Positions 19,754 through 29,180 are shown, counted from the first letter of the stretch. The stretch: 64,000 nucleotides of DNA from Ramlibacter sp. PS4R-6 (GCF_037572775.1 NZ_JBBHKA010000001.1:930001-994000); one strand, 5' to 3'. Translations and numbers: made by a program. Notes: a model not told the origin generated them from the sequence alone.

Positions 19754-20631
19754 CTCAGGACGACCGAGGACAGGCGCCGGCGGTAGGTGGCCACCACCGG
19801 GTCGTCGGGCGGGATCTGCCCGTCGGCCACCTTGGGCTTGGGCGGCTCGATGATCTCCAGGATCGCGATGTAGGTCTTGCGCGCCAGGTCTTCCTTCCAC
19901 GCCTTGTCGCGCATCAGGATCTCCAGCAGTTCGTCCATCGCGTCGGTCCAGCGCTGCCGGGCCATCAGCGCCTGCGTGCGGCCGAAGCGCGCGTCGAAAT
20001 CGCGCTTGTTGGCGGCGATCTTCGCGTCGAAGTCCGAAGGCTGGCCCTTCGCGTCGAGCGCGTTCATCCAGCGCTGCAGCGCGTCGAGCCTGCGCACGGC
20101 CGGCGCCTTGGCGATCACGGGCGCGAAGGCGACCTTGGCGTCGTCGCTGCGGCCGGCGGCCAAGAGCGCCTTGACGTACTCGAAGCAGGCGTCGTCGTTG
20201 GCCGGGTCGGTGGCCACGGCGTGCTGCAGCTTCTCCAGCTGCGAGGCCGGGTCGGCTGCCGCGGCGGGTTCCTCGGCCAGCACTTCTTCTTCCGGCTCCT
20301 CGCCCGCCGGCGGCAGGTGCTTGTCGAGGAACTGGCGGATCTGGCCTTCGGGCATGGCGCCCATGAAGCCGTCCACCGGCTGGCCGTTCATCAGCAGGAT
20401 CACGGTGGGGATGCTGCGGATGCCGAAGGCGGCGGCCAGCTGCTGCTCCTGGTCGGAGTCGATCTTCACCAGCTTGAAGCGCCCGGCATAGTCGGCCTCG
20501 AGCTTTTCGAGGATGGGGCCGATCACCTTGCAGGGGCCGCACCAGGTGGCCCAGAAGTCCACCAGCACGGGCTGCTGCAGGGAGGCTTCGATGACCTCGG
20601 ATTCGAAATTCTGGATGGTGACGTCGATCAT
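19750..20631 (-). CDS. Thioredoxin-TPR protein (CnoX/YbbN-like)
   Basis: The 293-residue protein has an N-terminal thioredoxin domain (about residues 1-110) with an intact WCGPC redox site. After an acidic Ala-Glu linker comes a helical TPR-like C-terminal half (about 135-275; [32 protein letters not shown]). This architecture matches the chaperedoxin CnoX/YbbN, which protects proteins from oxidative over-folding. The E. coli protein has SxxC at the site, so the full CxxC here suggests thiol-disulfide activity as well. It diverges from purE across about 50 bases. Confidence 0.88.
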   Translation of the reverse strand: MIDVTIQNFESEVIEASLQQPVLVDFWATWCGPCKVIGPILEKLEADYAGRFKLVKIDSDQEQQLAAAFGIRSIPTVILLMNGQPVDGFMGAMPEGQIRQFLDKHLPPAGEEPEEEVLAEEPAAAADPASQLEKLQHAVATDPANDDACFEYVKALLAAGRSDDAKVAFAPVIAKAPAVRRLDALQRWMNALDAKGQPSDFDAKIAANKRDFDARFGRTQALMARQRWTDAMDELLEILMRDKAWKEDLARKTYIAILEIIEPPKPKVADGQIPPDDPVVATYRRRLSSVVLS

Positions 20632-20681
20632 CGGATGTAGCTGGGGAGCCGGCCCTTAAAATTCAACCTTTGGGAGAACCC

Positions 20682-21175
<494 letters not shown>

Positions 21176-21179
<4 letters not shown>

Positions 21180-22339
21180 GCGCCTCGGCCATCCTTCCCG
21201 GCGCCACCCTGGGCGTGTTGGGCGGCGGCCAGCTCGGCCGCATGTTCGTGCACGCGGCCCAGCGCATGGGTTATGCGACTGCGGTGCTCGACCCCGACGA
21301 AGGCAGCCCGGCCGGCCTCGTGAGCCATCACCACATGCGCGCGGCCTACCTGGACGAGGCGGGCCTCGCGGAGCTCGCGCGCGTGAGCGCCGCGGTCACC
21401 ACCGAATTCGAGAACGTGCCGGCCGAGGCTCTGGAGCGCCTCGCGCGCGACGTGCCGGTCGCGCCCGGGGCGGATGCCGTGTCGATCGCGCAGGACCGCG
21501 CGCTGGAGAAGGCGCATTTCACGCGCTGCGGCGTGCCGTGCGCGCCGCATGCGGTGATCGAGTCGGACGAACACTTGCGCGCCGTCGACGAGGCGCTGCT
21601 GCCCGGCGTGCTCAAGACCGCGCGCCTGGGCTACGACGGCAAGGGCCAGGTGCGCGTCGCTACGCGCGAGGAGCTCGAGCAGGCTTGGGGCGGCCTCAAG
21701 CGCGTGCCCTGCGTGCTCGAGAAGCTGCTGGACCTCGCCTTCGAGTGCTCGGTGATCGTGGCGCGCTCTCGCACCGGCGCGATGGTGCACCTGCCCGTGC
21801 AACGCAACCTGCACCGCGGCGGCATCCTCGCGGTGACCGAGGTGCACGACGGCGCCGTGCCGCACGAGGCCGCGCAGCAGGCCATCGACGCCGCGCGCGC
21901 CGTGGCCCAGGGGCTCGGCTACGTCGGCGTGCTGTGCGTGGAGTTCTTCGTGCTGAAGGACGGCGCGCTGGTGGTCAACGAGATGGCGCCGCGGCCGCAC
22001 AACAGCGGCCACTGGAGCATGGACGCCTGCAACGTCTCGCAGTTCGAATTGCAGGTGCGCACGCTGGCCAACCTGCCGCTGGTGGCGCCGCGCCAGCACA
22101 GCGCCGCGGTCATGCTCAACCTGCTGGGCGACCTGTGGTTCATCGGCGGCGAAACCGCGGCGACCCCGCGCTGGGCCAACGTGCTGGCGCTGCCCGGCAC
22201 GCACCTGCACCTGTACGGCAAGGCCGACGCGCGGCGCGGGCGCAAGATGGGCCACCTCACCATCAGTGCCGCCGACCCCGCGCAGGCGCGCCGCGTCGCG
22301 CTCGACGCCGCGGCCATCCTCGGGATCGAGCCCTTCTAG
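21176..22339 (+). CDS. purK: 5-(carboxyamino)imidazole ribonucleotide synthase
   Basis: PurK uses ATP and bicarbonate to make N5-CAIR for PurE. The 387-residue ATP-grasp protein shows [12 protein letters not shown] at the N-terminus, [12 protein letters not shown], the metal-binding [25 protein letters not shown] (read in two parts, EFFV and [13 protein letters not shown]) and the usual C-terminal domain. It overlaps purE by four bases, so the two are translationally coupled. Confidence 0.96.
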
Positions 22340-22359
22340 GGGCCGAAAGGCGGGGCGCG

Positions 22360-23349
22360 GTGATCCTCGACGGTGGTACGGCGGCGGCGGTCGCGCAGGC
22401 GGCGCAGGCGCTGGCCCGCGGCGAGCTCGTCGCCTTCCCCACCGAAACCGTCTACGGCCTCGGCGCCGATGCCTCGCGCGAAGAAGCGGTCGCGAAGATC
22501 TTCGCGGCCAAGGGCCGGCCCAGCGACCACCCGCTGATCGTGCACGTGCGCGGGCGTGAAGGCATCCCGGCCTTTGCCGAATCGCTGCCGCCCTTCGCGA
22601 GCCGGTTGGTCGATGCCTTCTGGCCCGGCCCGCTGACGCTGATCCTGCCGCGGCAGGGCGGCGTGGCGGCAGCTGCCGCCGGCGGGCAGGCCTCGATCGG
22701 CCTGCGCTGTCCCGCGCACCCGGTGGCGCATGCGCTGCTGGAAGCCTGCGCGCAGGCGGGCGTGCCCGGCGTGGCCGGCCCCAGCGCCAACCGCTTCGGC
22801 CGCGTCAGCCCGACCACCGCGCAGCACGTGCAAGCCGAATTCGGCGATGCGCTGCTGGTGCTCGACGGTGGGCCCTGCCGCGTCGGCATCGAATCGACCA
22901 TCGTCGACTGCACGCGCGAGGTGCCCGTGCTGCTGCGCCCGGGGATGATCACGCCGGCGCAGCTGGAGGCGGCGTGCGGCGAACGGATGCGCTCACCGGA
23001 GGAGCTCGCGCAAGCCGCGCCACGTGCCCCGGGCACGCTCGAGTCGCACTACGCGCCCAACGCCAAGGTGCGCCTGATGGACGCGAAGCAGTTGCAGACG
23101 GCGCTGAACCTGCTGGGGAACGAAGCGCGCGGGATCGCGATCTACTCCCGGGTGATCCTCACGACGTCCTCGGCGCAGGTGCTGCGCCGACGCATGCCCG
23201 ACGACGCCGCCGAGACGGCGCGGCAGCTCTTCGCCGTCCTGCGCGAGTTCGACGCGCAGGGCGTCGGCCTGATCTGGGTGGAGACGCCGCCGGACACGCC
23301 CGAATGGGCCGGCGTGCGCGACCGGCTGCAGCGCGCCGCGGCGGGATGA
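22360..23349 (+). CDS. tsaC: Threonylcarbamoyl-AMP synthase (Sua5 type)
   Basis: This enzyme makes threonylcarbamoyl-AMP from threonine, bicarbonate and ATP, the first step of the t6A modification of ANN-decoding tRNAs. The 329-residue product has the YrdC domain (about 1-205) with FPTETVYGLGADA, KGRPSDHPLIVHV, GPSANRFGRVSPT and GIESTIVD, followed by a linker (SHYAPNA) and the Sua5 C-terminal domain, so it is the long Sua5 form. The GTG at 22360 begins 20 bases after purK. The partner tsaB is also in this window at 26051. Confidence 0.94.
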   Translation: MILDGGTAAAVAQAAQALARGELVAFPTETVYGLGADASREEAVAKIFAAKGRPSDHPLIVHVRGREGIPAFAESLPPFASRLVDAFWPGPLTLILPRQGGVAAAAAGGQASIGLRCPAHPVAHALLEACAQAGVPGVAGPSANRFGRVSPTTAQHVQAEFGDALLVLDGGPCRVGIESTIVDCTREVPVLLRPGMITPAQLEAACGERMRSPEELAQAAPRAPGTLESHYAPNAKVRLMDAKQLQTALNLLGNEARGIAIYSRVILTTSSAQVLRRRMPDDAAETARQLFAVLREFDAQGVGLIWVETPPDTPEWAGVRDRLQRAAAG

Positions 23350-23401
23350 GCCGGGACGGCCCCCCCGTTAAACTACCCCCCTCACACAAGGAACATTCCC
23401 C

Positions 23402-24358
23402 ATGGCATTTCAGTGGATGCGCCGCGTGCTGTTCGCGCTGGCGCCGGCCGCCCTGCTCGCGCTCGGCGCCTGCGGCTCGGGTTCGATCGAGTCGCAGCTC
23501 GTGCCCACGCGACTGGTCGTCTTCGGCGACGGCTTCGCCGACCAGGGACAGGCCGCCGGCAAGCGCTACACGGTGAACGACACCTCCAAGACCTGGCCGG
23601 AGCTGATCGCCGCCGACTACGGCGTCACCACGCTCAAGGCCTCGTCGGCGGGCGGCACCAACTACGCCACCGGCAACGCGCGCGTGACCCTGGAGCCCGA
23701 CGCCGCCGGCAGCACGGCAACGCTGACGATCAAGGAACAGGTCGACGCCTTCCTCGCGTCCAGCACGCCCGGTGCGACCGACCTCGTCATCCTGCAGGGT
23801 GGCCTCAGCGACATCATCGTGCAGGCGCGGGCGGTGATCGCCGGCACGCAGACACGCGACCAGATGCTGGCCAACGTGCGGCAGGCCGGCCTGGACTACG
23901 CCGACCAGGCGCGGCGCCTGAAGGCCGCCGGTGCCACGCACATCGCGATCCTGGGTGCCTACGACCTCGCACGCACCCCCTGGGGCATCTCCACCGGCCA
24001 GCAGCAACTGCTGACCGATGCGACCACCGCCTTCAACAACGCGGTGCTGGTGTCGCTCGTGAACGAGGGGCAGACGATGCTGTACATCGACACGGCGCTG
24101 CTGTTCAACCTGATGACCGGCAACCCCGCGAGCTACGCCCTGGTCAACGTCGGCAACCCCGCGTGCACCTCGGTCGATCCCGGGCCGGGCATCGGCATCG
24201 GCACGGGCCAGGTCAATTCGCTGCTGTGCACGACGGCCACGATCGCCAGCGGCGTGGACTACGCGACCTACCTGTGGGCCGACCCGGTGTACCCGACGCC
24301 CACCGGCCATTCGCGCTTCGCGAGCTTCATGTTCACCCGCGTGCACGACCGGTTCTGA
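23402..24358 (+). CDS. GDSL/SGNH-like lipoprotein lacking catalytic residues
   Basis: The 318-residue product has a lipoprotein signal peptide (lipobox LGAC, Cys24) and the overall block order of GDSL hydrolases. In active members block I is GDSxxDxG; here it is GDGFADQG, so the nucleophile Ser is Gly44. Block III GxND reads GGLSD (Ser136 for Asn). Block V DxxH reads DPVY (Asp294 kept, His replaced by Tyr297), although a later His303 exists. I infer a lipid-anchored envelope protein without normal esterase activity. It starts 52 bases after tsaC. Its original substrate cannot be read from the sequence. Confidence 0.8.
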   Translation: MAFQWMRRVLFALAPAALLALGACGSGSIESQLVPTRLVVFGDGFADQGQAAGKRYTVNDTSKTWPELIAADYGVTTLKASSAGGTNYATGNARVTLEPDAAGSTATLTIKEQVDAFLASSTPGATDLVILQGGLSDIIVQARAVIAGTQTRDQMLANVRQAGLDYADQARRLKAAGATHIAILGAYDLARTPWGISTGQQQLLTDATTAFNNAVLVSLVNEGQTMLYIDTALLFNLMTGNPASYALVNVGNPACTSVDPGPGIGIGTGQVNSLLCTTATIASGVDYATYLWADPVYPTPTGHSRFASFMFTRVHDRF

Positions 24359-24362
24359 TCGC

Positions 24363-24626
24363 CTAGGGGCTGCGGCCCCACTTCAGCTTCATCGCCAGGA
24401 TCGCGAGGGCCAGCGCGAGGGTGATGCCGTTGGCCACGACGATGGGCCATGCGCCCAGCAGCAGGCCGTACACCAGCCACAGGAACACGCCGACGGCGAA
24501 CACGGCGTACATGCCCATCGAGATGCCCGCGACGTCGCGCGTGCGCCAGGTGTGCCACACCTGCGGCACGAAGCTCACGGTGGTGAGCACCGCGGCGAGA
24601 TAGCCCACGAGTTCCGGCGCGGTCAT
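24363..24626 (-). CDS. SemiSWEET-type PQ-loop transporter
   Basis: An 87-residue membrane protein of three helices with the PQ-loop near the N-terminus (VGYLAAVLTTVSFVPQVWHTWRT, read as GYLAAVLTTVSFVPQ then VWHTWRT). This is the bacterial half-size SWEET fold, which dimerises to move sugars; the substrate is not known here. Its ATG overlaps the dacB stop (ATGA), so it is the second gene of that reverse pair. Confidence 0.88.
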   Translation of the reverse strand: MTAPELVGYLAAVLTTVSFVPQVWHTWRTRDVAGISMGMYAVFAVGVFLWLVYGLLLGAWPIVVANGITLALALAILAMKLKWGRSP

Positions 24627-26014
24627 CACTCCTGCGCCGTCCACGCCAGCAGCGCATCGAGCGCGGCCTGCGCCTGGTTGGCGTGCGCGTCGTTGACGAT
24701 CGCCACCAGCACGTAGCGCCTGCCGTTGGTGCCGTCCACATAGCCGGCCACGCCCTGCACGTTCCACAGGCTGCCGGACTTCAGGTGCGCGAGGCCGCGC
24801 CCGCTGCGGCCCTTGGCCGACGTGGCGAGCGTGCCGTCGACGCCGGCCAGCGGCAGCGAGGCGATGAACTCCGGCATCAGCGGCGAGGCCCACGCGGCAT
24901 GCAGCAGGCGCGCGAGCTGCGCGGCGGTGGTGCGCTCGTCGCGCGCGAGGCCCGAGCCGTTCTGGAAGCCCGGCGCGTCGCCGCCGATGCGCGCGGCCCA
25001 CCATGCACGCATCGCTTCGCGTGCGCTGTCGAAGGTGGCCGGCATGCCGCGCTGCAGCGCCAGCGTGAGGAACAGCTGCTGCGCCATCACGTTGTTGCTG
25101 AACTTGTTGATGTCGCGGATCACGTCGGCGAGCGGCGGCGACGACAGCTCGAAGGCCGGTTGCTGGCCCGCGGGCACGCGGCCTTCGCGCACCTGGCCGG
25201 CGAGCGTGCCGCCCAGGTGCTGCCACATGCCGGCGATCGCGCGCGCCGAATAGCTCGCGGGCTGCGCATAGGCCACCGGCCAGTTGCGCTCGCCACACGA
25301 GGCACCATAGGCGCCCGCGAAACGCACGCGCGCCGGGTCCTTGAAGTCGGCCTGCAGCTGCGGCCGCCAGTCGCCGCAGCCGGCGCGCAGCGGCACTTCG
25401 GCGGGAAACTGCACGCCGCGCAGCGGCGGCTCGACGTGCACCAGCGCGCGCGTGCCGGCCGGCGTGAAGGTGATCAGCACCGACTTGAAATTCACCAGCA
25501 GCGCGTCGGGACCGGCGTTGTAGGGCCGCAGGGGTTCGCCGTCGAAGGCGCCCGGGTCCTGCGGCGGCACGTCGAACGCGCTGCGGTCCAGCACGATGTC
25601 GCCGGCGATGTGGCGGATGCCCAGGCCCTGCACCCGGCGCAGCAAGAGCCACAGGCGCTCGGTCACGAGCTTGGGGTCGCCGCGGCCCTGGATGTAGACG
25701 CTGCCTTGCAGCGTGCCGTTCTCGATCGTGCCGTCGATGTACACCGGCGTGGCCCAGGTGTACGCCGGGCCCAGCACGTCCAGGCCCGCAAACGTGGTGG
25801 CGAGCTTGGCAATGGAGGCGGGGTTGACCGTGGCGTCGGTGCGGTGCGCCAGGCGCGGCGTGGCCTTGCCGTCGGCCTCGGCGACGTAGGCCACCAGCGA
25901 CTCGCGCGGCACCTTCGCGCGCGCCAACGCAGCCTCGACGGTGGGTGGCAGCGATTGCGCCTGCACGGCGCAGGCCCAGGCCCATGCGAGGAGGATGAGC
26001 GGGCGGCGCGGCAT
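24626..26014 (-). CDS. dacB: D-alanyl-D-alanine carboxypeptidase/endopeptidase (PBP4)
   Basis: This periplasmic class C penicillin-binding protein trims stem peptides or cuts crosslinks in peptidoglycan. The 462-residue product has a signal peptide (about residues 1-20, ending AVQAQ), the active-site SxxK as SIAK, the SxN as SNN in KFSNNVMAQ, and the KTG-type motif as KSG in HLKSGSL. A domain insertion between SIAK and SNN is typical of PBP4. The start at 26014 is fixed by the signal peptide. It diverges from tsaB across 36 bases. Confidence 0.95.
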   Translation of the reverse strand: MPRRPLILLAWAWACAVQAQSLPPTVEAALARAKVPRESLVAYVAEADGKATPRLAHRTDATVNPASIAKLATTFAGLDVLGPAYTWATPVYIDGTIENGTLQGSVYIQGRGDPKLVTERLWLLLRRVQGLGIRHIAGDIVLDRSAFDVPPQDPGAFDGEPLRPYNAGPDALLVNFKSVLITFTPAGTRALVHVEPPLRGVQFPAEVPLRAGCGDWRPQLQADFKDPARVRFAGAYGASCGERNWPVAYAQPASYSARAIAGMWQHLGGTLAGQVREGRVPAGQQPAFELSSPPLADVIRDINKFSNNVMAQQLFLTLALQRGMPATFDSAREAMRAWWAARIGGDAPGFQNGSGLARDERTTAAQLARLLHAAWASPLMPEFIASLPLAGVDGTLATSAKGRSGRGLAHLKSGSLWNVQGVAGYVDGTNGRRYVLVAIVNDAHANQAQAALDALLAWTAQE

Positions 26015-26050
26015 GGCGGGATTATGTCGCTCGATAATCGACGCCTTGCG

Positions 26051-26719
26051 ATGAACCTGCTGGCCTTCGACACGAGCACCGAAACCCTCGCCGCCGCCGT
26101 CATGCGCGGCGGCGCGGTCGTGGCCGAGGAGCGCACGGTGGGCGGCGCGCAGGCCTCGGCGGCGCTCATCCCGGCGCTGCAGGCGCTGCTCGCGCAAGCG
26201 GGCCTGGCGCTGGGCGACCTCGACGCCATCGTGTTCGGCCGCGGGCCGGGCTCGTTCACGGGCCTGCGCACGGCGTGCGCGGTCGCGCAGGGCCTGGGTT
26301 TCGGCAGCGGCGTGCCGGTGCTGGGCATCGAGACGCTGCTGGCCGTGGCCGAGGACGCGCGCGAGCGCGCCGGCGCCACGCAAGTGGTCGCGATGCTCGA
26401 TGCGCGGATGAGCGAGGTCTATGCCGCGCGCTATGCGTTCGGCGGCGGCGAATGGCGGCGCGAGGGCGACATCGTGCTGGCGCGGCCCGAAACGGTCGAG
26501 GTCCCGGCGGGCTGGCGCGTCGCCGGCAACGTGTTCGATGCCGCGCGCATCGAGGCCCAGCCGACGGCCGCGGCGATGCTGCGCATTGCGCCACGCCTGC
26601 TGGCCAAAGGTGCGGCGCAGGACGCGGCGCATGCCGCGCCGGTCTACATTCGCGATAAAGTGGCCCAAACCACCGAGGAGCGCGCCCAGGCGCGCGCCAA
26701 CCGCCCGCCTCCGCCATGA
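26051..26719 (+). CDS. tsaB: tRNA t6A biosynthesis protein TsaB
   Basis: TsaB is the non-catalytic partner that activates TsaD in the transfer of threonylcarbamoyl to tRNA. The 222-residue product shows the ASKHA-type start LLAFDTSTETLAAAV and the family motif GRGPGSFTGLRTA. ATG at 26051 gives the normal N-terminus. Its stop overlaps the rimI ATG (ATGA), the usual tsaB-rimI pairing. Confidence 0.95.
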   Translation: MNLLAFDTSTETLAAAVMRGGAVVAEERTVGGAQASAALIPALQALLAQAGLALGDLDAIVFGRGPGSFTGLRTACAVAQGLGFGSGVPVLGIETLLAVAEDARERAGATQVVAMLDARMSEVYAARYAFGGGEWRREGDIVLARPETVEVPAGWRVAGNVFDAARIEAQPTAAAMLRIAPRLLAKGAAQDAAHAAPVYIRDKVAQTTEERAQARANRPPPP

Positions 26720-27183
26720 GCGCCGTCCTGAAATCCGTCGAAGCGCAGTTCGAGCCGCTCACCGAAGAGCGCCTGGACGCCGTCGTGGCGATCGAGGCGA
26801 GCGCGTATGACCATCCGTGGACGCGCGGCAACTTCGCCGATTCGCTGCGTTCGGGCTACGAGGCGCAGGCGCTCGTTGCGGGCGACGCGCTCCTGGGTTA
26901 TTTCGTGGCGATGAAGGGCGTGGACGAGGTGCACCTGCTCAACCTCACCGTGGCCCCGGCGTACCAGTCGCAAGGCTGGGGCCGCCTGATGCTGGATGCG
27001 GTCGCGCTGTGGGCGCGGGGGCAGGGCGCGCAGTGGCTGTGGCTGGAGGTGCGCACCAGCAACCAGCGCGCGCAGCACCTGTACGAGCTGTATGGGATGC
27101 GCCGCGTCGGCGAGCGCAAGGGCTACTACCCCGCCGGCCCCGGCCAGCGCGAGGATGCGATCGTGATGAGCCTGCGCCTATGA
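26716..27183 (+). CDS. rimI: Ribosomal protein S18 alanine N-acetyltransferase
   Basis: RimI acetylates the N-terminal alanine of ribosomal protein S18. This 155-residue GNAT protein has the acetyl-CoA loop QSQGWGRLML, the following WLEVRTSNQRAQHLYELYGM and a C-terminal strand with DAIVMSL. It is translationally coupled at both ends, overlapping tsaB and the following glycosylase gene by four bases each. Confidence 0.94.
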   Translation: MSAVLKSVEAQFEPLTEERLDAVVAIEASAYDHPWTRGNFADSLRSGYEAQALVAGDALLGYFVAMKGVDEVHLLNLTVAPAYQSQGWGRLMLDAVALWARGQGAQWLWLEVRTSNQRAQHLYELYGMRRVGERKGYYPAGPGQREDAIVMSLRL

Positions 27184-27920
27184 CGCTGCTGCTGGACGAG
27201 CGGCGCGTCGCGATGCTGGAGCAGTTCGGCATCCGCTGGCAGGTGCGCGAAACCGCGCTCGAAGAAGAAGCACCCGGGGCTGCCGAAGCGCCGCCCGTGC
27301 CCGTGTTCGCGCACGAGGCGGCGCGCGTTCCGGTCGAACTGTCGGCGCGCGCCACCGGCGTCGAGCTGATGGCCTGGGACGTCCTCGAGGAAACCGTCGC
27401 GGCCTGCCGCGCGTGCAAGCTGTGCGGCACGCGGCGCAACACCGTCTTCGGCGTCGGCGACCGGCAAGCGGACTGGCTGATCGTCGGCGAAGCGCCCGGG
27501 GAGCACGAGGACATCCAGGGCGAGCCTTTCGTCGGCCAGGCCGGCAAGCTGCTGGACAACATGCTGCGGGCATTGAGCCTGAACCGGCGCGAGAAGGTGT
27601 ACATCGCCAACGTGCTCAAGTGCCGCCCGCCCGGCAACCGCAACCCCGAGCCCGACGAGGTCGCGCAGTGCGAGCCCTTCCTGCGCCGGCAGGTGCAGCT
27701 GCTGCAGCCGAAGATCATCGTCGCCATGGGGCGCTTCGCGGTGCAGTCGCTGCTCGGCACGACCGATGCGATCGGCAAGCTGCGCGGCCAGCGTCACAGC
27801 TACGCCGGCGTGCCGGTGGTGGTCACCTACCACCCGGCCTACCTGCTGCGCAACCTGCCCGACAAGGCCAAGGCCTGGTCGGACCTGTGCCTGGCGCGCG
27901 CGATCGCTCAGGACGGCTGA
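27180..27920 (+). CDS. Uracil-DNA glycosylase, family 4 (Fe-S)
   Basis: The 246-residue protein removes uracil from DNA. It shows the four cysteines of the [4Fe-4S] cluster (CRACKLC, then C in VLKCRPPGNRNP and QCEPF), motif 1 GEAPGEHEDIQGEPFVG and motif 2 HPAYLLR, all typical of family 4 rather than the Ung family. The first 75 residues are a poorly conserved extension rich in Ala, Glu and Pro. Its ATG overlaps the rimI stop, and its end overlaps the converging glycosyltransferase gene by 13 bases. Confidence 0.93.
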   Translation: MTLLLDERRVAMLEQFGIRWQVRETALEEEAPGAAEAPPVPVFAHEAARVPVELSARATGVELMAWDVLEETVAACRACKLCGTRRNTVFGVGDRQADWLIVGEAPGEHEDIQGEPFVGQAGKLLDNMLRALSLNRREKVYIANVLKCRPPGNRNPEPDEVAQCEPFLRRQVQLLQPKIIVAMGRFAVQSLLGTTDAIGKLRGQRHSYAGVPVVVTYHPAYLLRNLPDKAKAWSDLCLARAIAQDG

Positions 27921-28870
27921 GGATCCAGCCGCTCCAGCGGCTTGTAGGCGCGTGAAGCGAGCGTGCGCGCCGCGAAGTCGATGCCGCTGAAGGCGGCGTA
28001 GTCGGCCATGCTGCGCACGCGCCCGAGCGAGTACGCGCCCAGGTCGTCCCCGCCCAGCAGCGCGGCCAGGCGCGCGCGCGAGCGGTTCTCCAGCTCCCAC
28101 CAGTTGCGCTCGCGCACGCGGTCCTGCTCCGCGTCCCAGTGCAGCGGGCGCGCCGGCGCGCCGGACTCCGCGTTGTTGTACAGGTGGTAGAGCGGCAGGC
28201 CCGGCATGTGGAAGATGTCCCAGCCGTGCGTGTACAGGCGCGCGGCATAGGCCTGCTCCTCGCCGTGGAAGTAGAACCACGGGTCGTACGGAAAGGCCTG
28301 CACGATCTTGCCGGGCCCGAAGAGGCACCCTGCCGCCAGGTGGAAACCCACCAGGGGCTCGTCGCGGTCGACCGGGTGCGCTTCGAACGACAGCACCAGG
28401 TGGTCGGCTTCGAAGCCGTGGTCCGTCTTCACGACGTGCGCCAGCACCTTGTCGGTGGCGGGCTTGTGCACGGGGCGGTCGCCTTCGAAGACGAAGGGGT
28501 TCGGGTAGGCGGTGATGACCATGCCGGGCCGCCCGGCCATGAGCTCCTCGCCCTGCTCCAAGAGCAGCTGGTCCCAGTGCAGGTCGAAGTCCATGTGCGA
28601 GTCGACCTGCAGGAACCAGTCCTCGCCGTCGTACAGCGACATCGCGATGGCGCGGGCCCAGCACGGGCCGCGCGCATAGACGGGGTCGAAGCGCACGTAG
28701 CTCACGCGCGCGGGCGCATAGGCACGTGGCTGCAGTGCATGCGCGGCGGGCGACTGGTCGACGATGCCGAAGTGCAACTGCTCCGGCCAGCGCGCCGTGG
28801 CGATGGCCTGCGACAAGGTGAAGCCGAGCACCGGGTCGCAATAGGAGGCAATGCTGAGGAAGATGGCCAT
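27908..28870 (-). CDS. GlcNAc-transferase-like glycosyltransferase
   Basis: The 320-residue protein resembles the bacterial relatives of the Skp1-type UDP-GlcNAc transferase family (Pfam GlcNAc): IFLSIASYCDPVLGFTL at the N-terminus, ARAIAMSLYDGEDWFLQVDSHMDFD (read as WARAIAMSLYDGEDWF then LQVDSHMDFD) with the DxH metal-site motif, and FHGEEQAYAARLYTHGWD in the middle. It has no signal peptide and no membrane span, so it is probably cytoplasmic. The acceptor is unknown. It lies next to the adhesin locus but is transcribed away from it, and a role in modifying those proteins is only speculation. Confidence 0.78.
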   Translation of the reverse strand: MAIFLSIASYCDPVLGFTLSQAIATARWPEQLHFGIVDQSPAAHALQPRAYAPARVSYVRFDPVYARGPCWARAIAMSLYDGEDWFLQVDSHMDFDLHWDQLLLEQGEELMAGRPGMVITAYPNPFVFEGDRPVHKPATDKVLAHVVKTDHGFEADHLVLSFEAHPVDRDEPLVGFHLAAGCLFGPGKIVQAFPYDPWFYFHGEEQAYAARLYTHGWDIFHMPGLPLYHLYNNAESGAPARPLHWDAEQDRVRERNWWELENRSRARLAALLGGDDLGAYSLGRVRSMADYAAFSGIDFAARTLASRAYKPLERLDPQPS

Positions 28871-28951
28871 GCGCCCGGCGATGGTAGCGCCGCACGCGCG
28901 AAGGCCGACGCGAGCGTGAATTCGTGCCGCCCTAGGGGTCGAAACGTCTTG

Positions 28952-29024
28952 TTGGTGCTGAAGGAAGAAAAGAAGCAGGCCGAGGAAAAGAAGGCCGACG
29001 CCCCACTGGTAACCGACAGTGCAC
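28952..29024 (+). pseudogene. Remnant of the 3' end of a third adhesin paralogue
   Basis: This stretch encodes LVLKEEKKQ followed by EEKKAD, the same residues that close the two large downstream genes, and the DNA is nearly identical to 37118-37190. Near its end four bases (CGTG in the intact copy) are missing and three are added, so the normal last codons (NQCTK) and stop are lost. Nothing upstream codes for the rest of such a protein. It is a deletion scar or decayed copy, not an expressed gene. Confidence 0.82.
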
Positions 29025-29033
29025 CCGCTGAGC

Positions 29034-29063
29034 CACACCGGCGGCCCCAAACCGCCCGGTGTG
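29034..29063 (+). terminator. Hairpin behind the adhesin remnant
   Basis: CACACCGG pairs with CCGGTGTG, with three further inner pairs past a one-base bulge. It lies ten bases after the remnant, where a terminator of the lost gene would be expected. No T-run follows, so the role is inferred. Confidence 0.5.
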
Positions 29064-29084
29064 TGAACTATTGCCGGGTTCGGC

Positions 29085-29113
29085 TTGCCCCGGATGTAAC
29101 CCGATGCTACCGT
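29085..29113 (+). promoter_or_regulatory. Predicted promoter of the 2671-aa adhesin gene
   Basis: TTGCCC (29085-29090) and TACCGT (29108-29113) are 17 bases apart. The same arrangement, including GTAAC and TGCTACCGT at matching positions, occurs before the second adhesin gene (37274-37302), although the rest of the two leaders differs. That conservation is the main support; the hexamers themselves match the sigma-70 consensus only partly. Confidence 0.5.
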
Positions 29114-29143
29114 CCACTTTCCGGGGAAACCTGTAGTCATTGG

Positions 29144-29169
29144 GTGGGGCTGGCTTTGGAGCCGCCCAC
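29144..29169 (+). promoter_or_regulatory. Leader hairpin before the first adhesin gene
   Basis: GTGGG pairs with CCCAC, with an inner GCT/AGC pairing, ending 11 bases before the GTG start and next to the weak ribosome site GAAGAAAAG. It could affect translation or mRNA stability. Confidence 0.4.
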
Positions 29170-29180
29170 GAAGAAAAGCT

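Larger units (their letters stand above)
28871..29180. other. 310-base gap before the first adhesin gene
   Basis: This gap holds no complete gene. From left to right it contains the start region of the reverse glycosyltransferase gene, a decayed 3' end of a third adhesin gene (28952-29024), a strong hairpin (29034-29063), a promoter-like pair shared with the second adhesin gene (29085-29113) and a leader hairpin (29144-29169). Confidence 0.7.
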
